Shown: positions 36,995 to 46,799 of the stretch, in pieces | How the letters are laid out: each line of letters begins with the position of its first letter | How positions within the stretch are numbered: the first letter of the stretch is position 1 | From: Mucilaginibacter segetis | GTDB taxonomy: Bacteria; Bacteroidota; Bacteroidia; Sphingobacteriales; Sphingobacteriaceae | NCBI RefSeq assembly: GCF_016522075.1 | Contig: NZ_JAEHFW010000003.1 | Coordinates: forward strand, 558,001-622,000 | Reading direction: 5' to 3' | Length of the DNA stretch: 64,000 nucleotides | Notes under the pieces: model-generated | Told to the model about the DNA's origin: nothing | What the model saw: the letters and a program-made list of their open reading frames with translations, nothing else | Database searches by the model: none | Made by a program: the position numbers and the translations under genes

Positions 36995-37420
36995 TTATTG
37001 CTTAATTTTAACTGAGGTTTTTCTGTAAGGTATATCAATTCCCAAAAGGGTTACTTTACTATTTGGCTTAAACCCATCGTTTCTTATCATAACATTATTT
37101 TTGTCCTCAGGATCTATCCACACAGTAACCTTTTCATTGATTTCGGGTTGTTCTGAAGATGCAAATTCCTGTCGTAAGTTAACAATTCGGTTTATTTCAT
37201 TCGGTTCGTGAATGGAAATTGAAATTTCAAATATCCAAAGTTTTTCTGAACTGTTAGACGATGCAGACCATGAGTTGGTTTGTATGATGTTCAAAATAGT
37301 GGCTGTAGAATATATACCGTGTTTGCTAAGGTAATTGTATTTGCTGTATTTTACTTTCCATATAATATATAAAACGATAACTATTAGAAATAATGTTAGC
37401 ATGTATTTAATTATATCCAT
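36995..37420 (-). CDS. Hypothetical single-pass membrane protein (DUF3592-like)
   Basis: 141 residues from ATG 37420. A frame start at 37483 would run through the terminator of queA, so it is unlikely. One helix (about 6-24) precedes a beta-rich domain with VTVWIDPEDKNN, reminiscent of DUF3592-type proteins. No function. Confidence 0.6.
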   Translation of the reverse strand: MDIIKYMLTLFLIVIVLYIIWKVKYSKYNYLSKHGIYSTATILNIIQTNSWSASSNSSEKLWIFEISISIHEPNEINRIVNLRQEFASSEQPEINEKVTVWIDPEDKNNVMIRNDGFKPNSKVTLLGIDIPYRKTSVKIKQ

Positions 37421-37461
37421 ACCCGTTTTGTAATAATAATGAAGGTATAAACATTTCACAA

Positions 37462-37493
37462 AAAAAGGGATATGATTTCTCATAGCCCTTTTT
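37462..37493 (-). terminator. Terminator of queA
   Basis: AAAAAGGG / CCCTTTTT outer stem, one mismatch, then TATGA / TCATA; a T-run follows on the minus strand. It lies 22 bases past the queA stop. Confidence 0.75.
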
Positions 37494-37514
37494 AGTAAAT
37501 TTTGGATATATAAC

Positions 37515-38564
37515 TTATATGATCAGCATGGCATCACCATAGCTGTAAAAACGATACTTTTCTTTAACCGCAACTTCATAAGCGTGCATTACCTGCTCAT
37601 AACCGCCAAAAGCGCTTATCATCATTAACAAGGTCGACTCCGGAGTATGGAAATTAGTGATCATGGAGTTGGCGATACTGAACTCATACGGCGGAAAAAT
37701 AAACTTGCTGGTCCAGTCGTTAGCAGCTTTTAGCGTTTTACCAGCAGAAACAGCCGATTCGATTGTACGCATAGAGGTGGTACCCACGGCACAAACACGT
37801 TTCTTTTTCTCGATAGCACGGTTTACAATATCGGCTTGTTTCTGCTCAATTATAAACTGTTCTGAGTCCATTTTATGTTTGGTAAGGTCCTCCACCTCAA
37901 CCTGGCGAAAGGTGCCTAATCCTACGTGTAAGGTAACCTCAGCAAATTCCACACCCTTTAATTCCAGGCGTTTCATCAGCTCACGGCTAAAGTGCAAGCC
38001 TGCAGTAGGAGCGGCAACAGCTCCTTCGTGTTTGGCAAATATAGTTTGGTAACGCTCTTTATCTTCGGCGGTAGCCTTGCGTTTTATATATTTAGGTAGT
38101 GGTGTTTCTCCTAAAATCTCTACGTTTCTTCTGAATTCCTCGTCAGTACCATCAAATAAAAAGCGAATGGTTCTGCCACGTGATGTGGTGTTGTCAACCA
38201 CCTCAGCTATCAGCAGGTCATCATCGCCAAAATATAATTTATTACCCACACGGATTTTACGTGCCGGATCAACCAAAACATCCCAAAGGCGTAATTCTTT
38301 ATTTAATTCGCGCAGTAAAAAAACTTCGATGGTTGCACCTGTTTTTTCCTTATTGCCATACATGCGGGCAGGGAATACCTTGGTGTTGTTAAGGATCATA
38401 ACATCCTGCTCATCAAAGTAATCAAGTACATCCTTAAATATTTTATGCTCAATTTTTCCTGAGTCGCGGTGTAAAACCATCAAACGTGATTCGTCACGAA
38501 TGTCTGATGGTGTATCGGCAATTAATGACTCCGGTAAATTGAATTTAAACTGGGATAATTTCAT
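37515..38564 (-). CDS. queA: S-adenosylmethionine:tRNA ribosyltransferase-isomerase
   Basis: 349 residues from ATG 38564 ([19 protein letters not shown]). A start at 38591 lies at or above the probable transcription start. It adds the epoxycyclopentane group from S-adenosylmethionine to preQ1-34, directly after tgt in the queuosine pathway. Family motifs include [14 protein letters not shown] and GTTSMRTIE. Confidence 0.95.
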   Translation of the reverse strand: MKLSQFKFNLPESLIADTPSDIRDESRLMVLHRDSGKIEHKIFKDVLDYFDEQDVMILNNTKVFPARMYGNKEKTGATIEVFLLRELNKELRLWDVLVDPARKIRVGNKLYFGDDDLLIAEVVDNTTSRGRTIRFLFDGTDEEFRRNVEILGETPLPKYIKRKATAEDKERYQTIFAKHEGAVAAPTAGLHFSRELMKRLELKGVEFAEVTLHVGLGTFRQVEVEDLTKHKMDSEQFIIEQKQADIVNRAIEKKKRVCAVGTTSMRTIESAVSAGKTLKAANDWTSKFIFPPYEFSIANSMITNFHTPESTLLMMISAFGGYEQVMHAYEVAVKEKYRFYSYGDAMLII

Positions 38565-38588
38565 ACGATGTATACGATTTTTAGGGCG

Positions 38589-38596
38589 CAAATGTA
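38589..38596 (-). promoter_or_regulatory. -7 box (TAnnTTTG) upstream of queA
   Basis: On the minus strand it reads TACATTTG, an exact Bacteroidota -7 match 25 bases from ATG 38564. This supports the shorter start. Confidence 0.45.
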
Positions 38597-38672
38597 AGGT
38601 TTTTTATTGATTTTTTGAGATTTATTTTTAGGAATGTTAAAAAAGAGCCGTATATTTTATATTAAAAATTAC

Positions 38673-38700
38673 TGTAACTTAACCGCTTAATAGCAGTCTA
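38673..38700 (+). promoter_or_regulatory. Candidate ECF-type promoter of the MacB-like permease
   Basis: TGTAAC (38673-38678), 16 bases, AGTCTA (38695-38700), 24 bases before the ATG. The -35 and spacing match the two stronger sites at 46.7 and 47.7 kb, but the -10 is AGTC instead of CGTC. Confidence 0.4.
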
Positions 38701-38723
38701 AGTACTGAAATCCCTCGTTCAAC

Positions 38724-39971
38724 ATGATCATATTAAAACTCATTCGTGAAAGTTTTTTGTTTGCCTTTGATGCGCTAAGGCAAAATAAGCTTCGTACTAT
38801 ACTCTCGCTCCTTGGTGTTACCATAGGTATATTTACCATAATAGCCGTGTTTTCTGCAGTTGATACCTTACGTAATAACCTGCAGCAAAGTGTAAATAAA
38901 TTAGGCAGTAACAGTATTTACGTACAAAAATGGCCGTGGGTATCTGACGGGGAGTTCCCCTGGTGGAAGTACATGCAGCGTCCGGTTCCAAAATTAAGGG
39001 ATTTTGAACAATTACAGCGCCGCAGCCAAACCGCAAAGGCTATATCATATGAGATCAGTATTGATAACCGTACCGTAAAATATGGCAGTAATACAGTTGA
39101 CGGGGCACAGATTGACGCGGTTTCACACGATCATGATGAAACCTGGAACTTCGACTTTCAGAGCGGCCGGTATTTTACGGATATTGAATCGAGAACAGGA
39201 GCCCCGGTAACTATTATAGGGTATGATATTGCTGATAATTTATTCCCGAATGGTAATGCCGTGGGCAAGCAGATAAAAATTATGGGCCGTAAGGTTACTG
39301 TTATTGGTGTATTTGCAAAGGAAGGTAAAGATATTTTAGGTATAACAAGCGATAACGAAATATTGCTACCGCTTAATTTTGCTAAAAACATAATAGATAT
39401 TGAGAGCGACAGGTATAACCCGCAGATAGTAGTAAGAGGTAAAGATAACCTGAGCGATGTTGAAGTAGAGAGCGAACTGCGTGGACTAATGCGCTCAATA
39501 AGGAGCATTCGCCCCGGTGGTGAAGATGATTTTTCGCTCAATAAATCAACCATACTTTCTAATCAGCTGGATCAGTTATTTGGTATTGTTAATATAGCAG
39601 GCTGGATAATTGGTGGTTTTTCCATATTAGTGGGTGGCTTTGGTATAGCTAATATCATGTTCGTATCTGTAAAGGAACGCACCAATATTATTGGTATCCA
39701 AAAATCCTTAGGCGCAAAAAATTACTTCATCATGCTGCAGTTTTTGATTGAGGCTATAGTTTTATGCCTGCTGGGCGGCTTTATAGGGCTGTTTATGGTT
39801 TACCTTGGTACTTTCGCGGTAAAGGCTGCGGCCGACCTGCAAATTGTGCTTGATATAAAAAACATTGTATTCGGTATAGGTATTTCTGTGGCGATCGGTA
39901 TCATATCAGGTATTGTACCGGCTTACTTTGCTTCAAGATTAGACCCTGTAGAAGCCATACGTACCAACTAA
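38724..39971 (+). CDS. MacB-type ABC transporter permease
   Basis: 415 residues with the four-helix layout: one helix after KLRTILSLLGVTIGIFTII (about 22-45), a MacB-like periplasmic domain (about 50-275) and three helices near 285-305, 335-360 and 380-402. There is no fused ATPase, so it needs a partner; the LolD-type ATPase at 31.7 kb is a possible one. The stop overlaps that of the hybrid kinase by four bases (CTAA). Substrate unknown. Confidence 0.9.
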   Translation: MIILKLIRESFLFAFDALRQNKLRTILSLLGVTIGIFTIIAVFSAVDTLRNNLQQSVNKLGSNSIYVQKWPWVSDGEFPWWKYMQRPVPKLRDFEQLQRRSQTAKAISYEISIDNRTVKYGSNTVDGAQIDAVSHDHDETWNFDFQSGRYFTDIESRTGAPVTIIGYDIADNLFPNGNAVGKQIKIMGRKVTVIGVFAKEGKDILGITSDNEILLPLNFAKNIIDIESDRYNPQIVVRGKDNLSDVEVESELRGLMRSIRSIRPGGEDDFSLNKSTILSNQLDQLFGIVNIAGWIIGGFSILVGGFGIANIMFVSVKERTNIIGIQKSLGAKNYFIMLQFLIEAIVLCLLGGFIGLFMVYLGTFAVKAAADLQIVLDIKNIVFGIGISVAIGIISGIVPAYFASRLDPVEAIRTN

Positions 39972-42900
39972 ACCTTATCGGCAGATACCTGTGAACTGCA
40001 ATACTTTAGTACTTTTTCAAAAAGCACATCGGGTACAAATGGCTTGGTAAGATAATCAACCATGCCGGCTTCAAATGCCTTAGTATGTGTTTCGGGCATG
40101 GCATCAGCTGTAAACGCAATTATTGGTATACCTGGTGTTGATTTTAATATATGTTTGGTCGCTTCAAAGCCATCCATTATGGGCATTTGCAGGTCCATAA
40201 TAATAATATCATAACTATTGCCGCTGCACTTTTCAACTGCGAGCTGCCCGTTAGCGGCTTCGTCAACTATTGCCTGCCATTTTCTCAGAAATTTTGCCGC
40301 AATCAGTAAGTTCATCTTATTATCATCTACTACCAGTATTCTTTTTCCGGTTAAACCATTCGCAACCGGTATAAGTATACCCTGCGTGGCAGGCTCAGGA
40401 ATTTTCATTTCCGCCTTATCAAACAAAATATCAAAATTAAAAGTGGTGCCTGCCCCAAGTTGACTCTTTACATAGATGTGGCTGTTATAAAGTTCGATAA
40501 GGCGTTTAGTAATGGCCAAACCCAGGCCGGTGCCGCCATAGTCGTTATTTATAACGTGCTGATCCTGAATGAACGGCTCAAATATTCTGTTGAGGTTTTC
40601 GGATGCTATACCTATGCCGGTGTCGGTAACGGTGAAACTAACACCTGCCTGTGTTTGGCTCAACTTTAAGCATTTAAGCGTAATGCATACGCTGCCTTCG
40701 TTAGTGAATTTTATAGCGTTATTTACCAGGTTGATCAGGATCTGCCCTAAGCGTACTTGATCGCCTATTAACAATTCGGGAACGGTATCATCTATATCTA
40801 ATATGATCTGCAGGTTCTTTTCAATTGCCTTAGTATAGAATGACTTGCGGATGTTATGTGCCAGTTGCTGAATGTTAAAAGGAAGACGCGCGAGCGACAG
40901 CTTTCCGGCCTCAATTTTATTGTAGTCCAATATATCGTTTATAATGGCCAATAAATTCTCTCCGGAGAACTTTAGCGTGTTCAGATATTCTAACTGGTCG
41001 GGTTTAGGGTTTTCCTGTAAAAGCAGGTTGGTTGTACCTATTACCGCATTCATTGGCGTTCTTATCTCATGACTCATGATGGATAAAAACTCCGATTTAA
41101 AATGAGACGATCGCTCCGCCTGTTCCTTAGCTGATATTAATTCTTCATGTGCTTTTTGCTGTAAGGTAATATCTTCTCCAATGCTGGTGGTTTCTTTTAT
41201 GGTGCCGTTTTCATTATAACTTATGGTGTTTTGCCAGCTAATGATACGTGTTTCACCATTTCGGCAAATTACCGGATTAATAAAATGCGCCTTTACGGAG
41301 TTATTTACGAACCAATCGGCGAGTTCATTCTTAATATATTCTGGGATGAAATTTTCCATCCAGTTCATCCCTAATATTTCGTTCTGATTATAACCCAGTA
41401 AGTTTGCTAAGTATTTATTACAGAATATAATGTTTCCGTTGGCGTCTAATGATACCGCGGCGAGTTTGATGGTCTCTAAAACTAATTGGTATTTACGTTC
41501 GGTAGCTGTGTAATTAAACTCCGCTTTTTTGCGTTGGGTGATGTCCTGTAAAGTGCCTATGGTTTTTCGCAGAGTACCGTCATCATTATACATTTTTTTA
41601 CCAACAATAACACTGATGTATTTTAAGTTACCTCTGGGAGTTATTATACGATATTCGTATGATCTGCCGCCGTTATCGGGGTTGTCAAACAGGTTGGCAA
41701 CTATATACCTGTCGTCCGGATGGATGTATTTTAATAACAACCTGCCGTAAAGCGAGGGTTTGGCACGGTGTAAATTTATTTCATAAATGTTGTTCACCTC
41801 ATCAGACCAGGCTAACGTTCTGGTTTTACTGTCCCATTTCCAATTGCCAATTTTAGCAATGGTTTGTGCTTCAATCAATTCTGCCTGGCTTATTTTAACA
41901 GCTTTTTCTGCCAGTTTAGATTCAGTAATATCCTGAATAATTCCTACAACACGCTTTAACTTTCCATCGTCTTTTGTTTGCAGGTCGCCGCGTAATATTT
42001 TTATATATTTTAAATTACCCTTAGGTGTAATGAATTTATGCTCGAGGCTGTTTTCCGGACGTTTGGCTATATTTATTAAATAATCTTTCGCATTTTCAAC
42101 ATCATCCGGATGTATCAGGCTTGCATAGTATTCGAATATCGACAGACCATCCGGGATATTTTCTATCTCCAGTAGTGCATATAAATTTTCAGACCAGTAA
42201 GATTTACGGGCCTCACTATCGTGCCACCAGTTGCCCGTTTTAGCTATGTGCTGCGCTTGTATCAGCAATTTTTCACTTTCCCTTAAGGCATCGGCATATT
42301 GCTTTTGTTCGGTTATATCTGTTACCGATACCGATATACGCTTTGTATAGTTTCCGTCAACATCAAAAACCGGGGCCGCCTTAGCGGTAAACCATTTAGG
42401 CTGGCCGTAAATAGAAGGAAATTCCAGCGTTTTGCTTTTTTTATGTTCAATTACATAATCATATACTTCATTAAAGGCGTTGGCTTGCGCTGGATCCATT
42501 ATATCCATTAATTGCTTATTCAAAAAATGTTCTTGTTTTAAATAAGATGGTGTTTGCGGGCCAAACCATACATTAAGGCAAATTTTATTTTCGTCCAACT
42601 CAAATATGGTGTCGTTAACAGAACTTATCAGGGCATGCAGTTGCTGCTGACTGTTGCGTAGTTTCCCGGCGTTTATTAACAGCTCTTTATTAAGCTGCAT
42701 CACATTGCTGACCGCTTTTTTAAATTGCAGATTATAATTCATCATTACCAGGAATGATACATAGGCTATAAGCGTAAAAACAATTAAAAGTATAATAAGC
42801 ACGCCCGGGGAAATAGAGAGATTAGTTGATGTATAATATGCGCTTATTACTACAGCAAGATTAATTACGCTTAAGGTTACAAATTCCCATCGTTTTTTAC

Positions 42901-43264
42901 AGAATAACGTTAAAGCAATAAATATGGTAATTGAACTGAACAAGTAAACATGTTGAAAGCCGTTTACCCCTAATAAAATGTAGTTATTAATAAGCACGTA
43001 CGACATTATAGTTACATATAAAACCGTGCGGTAATATTTTTTGTTGCCTAAAAATGAAAGAGCAAGTGTGGTTATACTTAAAGCACTGTTGATGCTTCTG
43101 AGCCATATAGGATCATAAGAATTGTAATAGCATAAATAATGCAGAGAGGGTGAAGCTACAAACAGCCCCAGTAAAAGTAATCGGTAAATGGTAATGTCGT
43201 TCTCAAGTAACTGCTGGGCCCGGCTTTTAAGTGACATTACAAATGTTTTTTTTAATTTTCCCAA
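39968..43264 (-). CDS. Hybrid sensor histidine kinase with membrane N-terminus and PAS domains
   Basis: 1098 residues. About six helices in residues 25-180, a coiled segment, then roughly four PAS/PAC units (about 205-640), a HisKA domain with phospho-acceptor His732 in MSHEIRTP, a HATPase_c domain (NLVNNAIKFTNEGS; FEPFIQD; GGTGLGLAITKRL) and a C-terminal receiver with Asp1024 in IIIMDLQMP. No helix-turn-helix or Hpt is fused, so output needs a separate Hpt and regulator. M1 and M10 are both possible starts. It is divergent from gltA, convergent with the permease. Confidence 0.93.
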   Translation of the reverse strand: MGKLKKTFVMSLKSRAQQLLENDITIYRLLLLGLFVASPSLHYLCYYNSYDPIWLRSINSALSITTLALSFLGNKKYYRTVLYVTIMSYVLINNYILLGVNGFQHVYLFSSITIFIALTLFCKKRWEFVTLSVINLAVVISAYYTSTNLSISPGVLIILLIVFTLIAYVSFLVMMNYNLQFKKAVSNVMQLNKELLINAGKLRNSQQQLHALISSVNDTIFELDENKICLNVWFGPQTPSYLKQEHFLNKQLMDIMDPAQANAFNEVYDYVIEHKKSKTLEFPSIYGQPKWFTAKAAPVFDVDGNYTKRISVSVTDITEQKQYADALRESEKLLIQAQHIAKTGNWWHDSEARKSYWSENLYALLEIENIPDGLSIFEYYASLIHPDDVENAKDYLINIAKRPENSLEHKFITPKGNLKYIKILRGDLQTKDDGKLKRVVGIIQDITESKLAEKAVKISQAELIEAQTIAKIGNWKWDSKTRTLAWSDEVNNIYEINLHRAKPSLYGRLLLKYIHPDDRYIVANLFDNPDNGGRSYEYRIITPRGNLKYISVIVGKKMYNDDGTLRKTIGTLQDITQRKKAEFNYTATERKYQLVLETIKLAAVSLDANGNIIFCNKYLANLLGYNQNEILGMNWMENFIPEYIKNELADWFVNNSVKAHFINPVICRNGETRIISWQNTISYNENGTIKETTSIGEDITLQQKAHEELISAKEQAERSSHFKSEFLSIMSHEIRTPMNAVIGTTNLLLQENPKPDQLEYLNTLKFSGENLLAIINDILDYNKIEAGKLSLARLPFNIQQLAHNIRKSFYTKAIEKNLQIILDIDDTVPELLIGDQVRLGQILINLVNNAIKFTNEGSVCITLKCLKLSQTQAGVSFTVTDTGIGIASENLNRIFEPFIQDQHVINNDYGGTGLGLAITKRLIELYNSHIYVKSQLGAGTTFNFDILFDKAEMKIPEPATQGILIPVANGLTGKRILVVDDNKMNLLIAAKFLRKWQAIVDEAANGQLAVEKCSGNSYDIIIMDLQMPIMDGFEATKHILKSTPGIPIIAFTADAMPETHTKAFEAGMVDYLTKPFVPDVLFEKVLKYCSSQVSADKV

Positions 43265-43351
43265 ACAATATTGGGTGTTAACCTATAATGGTAAATAACA
43301 ATTTTACAAATAGTAAATATATCTAAAAGCCTATTAATACGCAGATTTATT

Positions 43352-43359
43352 TACATTTG
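43352..43359 (+). promoter_or_regulatory. -7 box (TAnnTTTG) upstream of gltA
   Basis: TACATTTG, an exact consensus match, ends 20 bases before the gltA start. No clear -33 box. Confidence 0.4.
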
Positions 43360-43379
43360 TTGCAAATACAAAATTTTCT

Positions 43380-44666
43380 ATGTCTGAATCTGCTCAATTA
43401 AAAATTGGTGATAAAACCTTTGAACTGCCTGTAATAGAGGGTACTGAAGGGGAAAAAGCACTTGATATTTCGAAACTGCGTGATGAAAGCGGGTATGTTA
43501 CCCTTGATATCGGTTATAAAAATACAGGTGCTACAAAAAGCGCCATAACATTTTTGGATGGCGAAAAGGGTATTCTTAAATACCGCGGATATTCTATAGA
43601 ACAGTTAGCGGAGCAGTCTACCTTTATTGAAGTAGCTTATTTGCTGATATATGGCGAATTACCTACCGCCGCACAACTAAAGGAATTTGAGCACGAGATA
43701 AGCATACATACCCTTGTTCATGAGGATATGAAGAAGTTTTTTGATGGCTTCCCGTCAAATTCGCATCCTATGGGGCAGCTTTCGTCGGTGGTGGGCGCTT
43801 TGGCGGCCTTTAATCCAGCTTCATTAAAACAAGGACTCAGCCCTGAAGAAATAAATACCGAGATCATTAAACTTATTGCTAAAATGAGTACAGTGGTATC
43901 GTGGATATATAAAAAATCATTAGGCCATCCGGTGATTTACCCGCAAAACAAGCTGGATTATGTGACCAACTTTTTGCACATGACCTTTGGCCAGCGTACA
44001 GAGGTTGTGGATTTTGATCCGGTGGTGGTAAACGCGATGAACAAGTTGCTGATATTACATGCCGATCATGAGCAAAATTGTTCCGCCTCAACCGTACGCA
44101 TAGTAGGTTCGTCTGATGCTAATATATATGCCTCAATTTCCGCAGGTATATCGGCTTTATGGGGCCCCTTACATGGCGGCGCTAACCAGGCTGTTATTGA
44201 AATGCTGGAGAAAATAAAGCTGGATGGCGGCGATACTGAAAAGTGGATAGCTAAAGCAAAAGATAAGAAAGATCCGTTCCGTTTGATGGGTTTTGGTCAC
44301 CGGGTTTACAAAAACTTTGATCCGCGTGCCAAGATCATTAAAAAGGCGTGTGATGATATCCTCGAAAAATTAGGCATCAATAATGAAGTGCTTGATATAG
44401 CTAAGAAACTGGAAGAAGTTGCACTAAAAGATCCGTATTTTGTACAACGTAAGCTTTACCCTAATGTTGATTTTTATTCGGGTATCATTTATACCGCGTT
44501 AGGTTTCCCTACAGATATGTTCACCGTGTTATTTGCGCTGGGCCGTTTACCCGGATGGATAGCGCAATGGAAAGAGATGAAAGAAAATAAGGAACCGATA
44601 GGCAGGCCGCGCCAGATATACGTTGGCGTTAAAAGCCGCGACTACGTACCTATGGATAAAAGATAA
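43380..44666 (+). CDS. gltA: Citrate synthase
   Basis: 428 residues, type II (hexameric) length. Active-site His segments LHADHEQNCSAST, LHGGANQAVIEML and GFGHRVYKNFDPRA are present, with the late DFYSGIIY Asp. It condenses oxaloacetate and acetyl-CoA. A strong terminator follows, so it is monocistronic. Confidence 0.96.
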   Translation: MSESAQLKIGDKTFELPVIEGTEGEKALDISKLRDESGYVTLDIGYKNTGATKSAITFLDGEKGILKYRGYSIEQLAEQSTFIEVAYLLIYGELPTAAQLKEFEHEISIHTLVHEDMKKFFDGFPSNSHPMGQLSSVVGALAAFNPASLKQGLSPEEINTEIIKLIAKMSTVVSWIYKKSLGHPVIYPQNKLDYVTNFLHMTFGQRTEVVDFDPVVVNAMNKLLILHADHEQNCSASTVRIVGSSDANIYASISAGISALWGPLHGGANQAVIEMLEKIKLDGGDTEKWIAKAKDKKDPFRLMGFGHRVYKNFDPRAKIIKKACDDILEKLGINNEVLDIAKKLEEVALKDPYFVQRKLYPNVDFYSGIIYTALGFPTDMFTVLFALGRLPGWIAQWKEMKENKEPIGRPRQIYVGVKSRDYVPMDKR

Positions 44667-44687
44667 ATTTTAGTAAATTCATACTTT

Positions 44688-44715
44688 AATAAAGCCCGCT
44701 TTGCCGGGCTTTATT
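44688..44715 (+). terminator. Terminator of gltA
   Basis: Perfect 10-bp stem AATAAAGCCC / GGGCTTTATT with an 8-base loop. Confidence 0.85.
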
Positions 44716-44728
44716 AGTGTTTACAGCA

Positions 44729-46624
44729 ATGCAATTACATCATAAAATATTGAAGCAATATTGGGGGTATGATACCTTCCGGCCAATGCAGGAAGAGATC
44801 ATTACTTCGGTATTGGCCGGTAAGGATACACTGGCTTTGTTGCCTACCGGTGGGGGTAAGTCGCTGTGTTTTCAGATACCTGCGTTGGTGAATGATGGTT
44901 TATGCATTGTGGTTTCGCCTTTAATTGCCCTGATGAAAGATCAGGTGGAGAGCTTAAATGCCAAAGGCATAGAAGCTATAGCCATAGTATCGGGCATGAG
45001 CAGGCGCGAAGTGGATATAGCGCTTGATAATTGCGTTTACGGCTTTACAAAATTCCTTTACCTTTCGCCGGAGCGTTTGATTTCTGAACTGGTGCGCGAG
45101 CGTATCAAATACATGAAGGTAAATTTATTCGCGGTTGATGAGGCGCACTGTATATCCCAGTGGGGATATGATTTCCGGCCATCTTATCTGCATATAGCCG
45201 ATCTGCGCGAGTTACACCCGGATGTGCCTGTGCTGGCATTAACAGCCACGGCTACAGCCGAGGTGCGGGAAGATATACAGGAAAAACTGCTGTTTAGGCG
45301 TCCTGTAGTTTTTCAGCAAAGTTTTGAGCGTAAAAACCTGAGCTATGTGGTACAGCACACCGAAAATAAACTACGTAAATTATTAGATGTAGCCGGCGGA
45401 GTAAATGGTAGCGGAATTGTTTATGTACGTACCCGTAAAGAAACTTTTGATATTGCTAAGTTTTACAATGAGAATGGCTTCAGCGCCGATTACTATAACG
45501 CCGGACTTAGTATTGAGGAGCGATCGGAAAAACAAGAAGCCTGGAAAAATAACCATACCCGTATAATAGTGGCCACCAATGCCTTTGGGATGGGTATTGA
45601 CAAGCCCGATGTCCGTTTTGTAATTCATAAAGATGCTCCGGATAGTTTGGAAGCTTATTATCAGGAAGCCGGGCGAGGGGGCAGGGATGAGCAAAAAGCT
45701 TACGCGGTATTGCTATACCATACTACCGACCGTATAAGGCAGGAAAAAAAACTGGAACTTAATTTCCCTACGGTTAAAGAGATCAAACAAACTTACCACC
45801 ACCTGGCTAATTATTGTCAGCTGGCGTATGAGGCCGGCGAAGGCTTGAGTTTTGACCTCGATCTGGCAGAGTTTTGCAGCCGGTTTAAACTGGACGCCCT
45901 AAAGACCATTAATGTGCTCAAATTTTTGGAGCAGGACGAATATTTGTCGTTCAACGAGAGTGTTTTTTTACCGTCGCGTTTCCGGTTTGAGGTTTTGAAC
46001 GAGGAACTTTACAATTTTCAGATCCAGAACCCGGGATGGGATAATTTTATAAAAACGCTTTTACGATCATATGGAGGCGCATTTGAAAATTATGTGCGCC
46101 TTAAGGAATTCGAAGTAGCTAAGCGAACAGGCCTGAGCGTACAACAGGTAGTTGAGGGGTTAAAACAATTACAGGATATTAGTTTGCTTACCTATTTGCC
46201 ACAAAATGATAAGCCGCAACTTACCTGGATAAAAGCCCGGCAGCCAGCCGCTAATTTGTTTATTAACAAAACTTTTATTGATCAGCGAAAGGCCAACTAT
46301 AAGAAAAAGATAGAGGCCGTTTTTGTTTATGCAGAACACAGTCGCTGCCGCAGCCAGATGCTGCTTGCCTATTTTGATGAGGATAATGCACCCAAATGTG
46401 GCGTGTGCGATATTTGCCTGGAAGAAAGGCGCAGCATTAATGCCTCCGAAATAAGTGATATGATAACTAATGAGCTTGTGCAACTCCTAAGCACAGCATC
46501 GTACAATATAGATGAGTTGGTAGGCCAGTTAAAGCATGGCACCGAAAAGGAAAGGATAGCTACCATACGTTTATTGCTTGATTCCGGTAAGGTAAAAACC
46601 GACGGAGAGCACTATTATCTGTAA
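44729..46624 (+). CDS. recQ: RecQ-family ATP-dependent DNA helicase
   Basis: 631 residues from ATG 44729 (a GTG at 44717 would fall next to the gltA terminator). Walker A LLPTGGGKS, DEAH box VDEAHCISQWGYDFRPS, motif III TATATAE, and the motif VI segment EAGRGGRDE. A zinc motif (CRSQMLLAYF then CGVCDIC) and a winged-helix RQC-like region follow. No HRDC domain is evident. It unwinds recombination intermediates in the 3'-5' direction. Confidence 0.95.
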   Translation: MQLHHKILKQYWGYDTFRPMQEEIITSVLAGKDTLALLPTGGGKSLCFQIPALVNDGLCIVVSPLIALMKDQVESLNAKGIEAIAIVSGMSRREVDIALDNCVYGFTKFLYLSPERLISELVRERIKYMKVNLFAVDEAHCISQWGYDFRPSYLHIADLRELHPDVPVLALTATATAEVREDIQEKLLFRRPVVFQQSFERKNLSYVVQHTENKLRKLLDVAGGVNGSGIVYVRTRKETFDIAKFYNENGFSADYYNAGLSIEERSEKQEAWKNNHTRIIVATNAFGMGIDKPDVRFVIHKDAPDSLEAYYQEAGRGGRDEQKAYAVLLYHTTDRIRQEKKLELNFPTVKEIKQTYHHLANYCQLAYEAGEGLSFDLDLAEFCSRFKLDALKTINVLKFLEQDEYLSFNESVFLPSRFRFEVLNEELYNFQIQNPGWDNFIKTLLRSYGGAFENYVRLKEFEVAKRTGLSVQQVVEGLKQLQDISLLTYLPQNDKPQLTWIKARQPAANLFINKTFIDQRKANYKKKIEAVFVYAEHSRCRSQMLLAYFDEDNAPKCGVCDICLEERRSINASEISDMITNELVQLLSTASYNIDELVGQLKHGTEKERIATIRLLLDSGKVKTDGEHYYL

Positions 46625-46712
46625 CGTTACATTATTTATTGATTTTTTCGCCGTCTTAAAACAGCCGTTCGCCGATATAAACATGCCATACGTCTATTTA
46701 AGCATAAATCGC

Positions 46713-46738
46713 TGTAACGTTTTTTAATTGAGATCGTC
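46713..46738 (+). promoter_or_regulatory. ECF-type promoter of GIN protein 1
   Basis: TGTAAC (46713-46718), spacer of exactly 16 bases, CGTC (46735-46738), about 60 bases before the start codon. AAC in the -35 and CGTC in the -10 are hallmarks of many ECF sigma promoters. The same arrangement precedes the paralogue. Confidence 0.6.
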
Positions 46739-46799
46739 ATATGTGTGTATTTAATAAAAACGATAAACACAAAAATCTGACAATCAAAATATTAATAAA

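Noticed and set aside
46622..46658. Another TGTAAC followed by CGTC at the end of recQ
   Set aside because: The spacing is 26 bases, not 16-17, and the motif overlaps the recQ stop codon.
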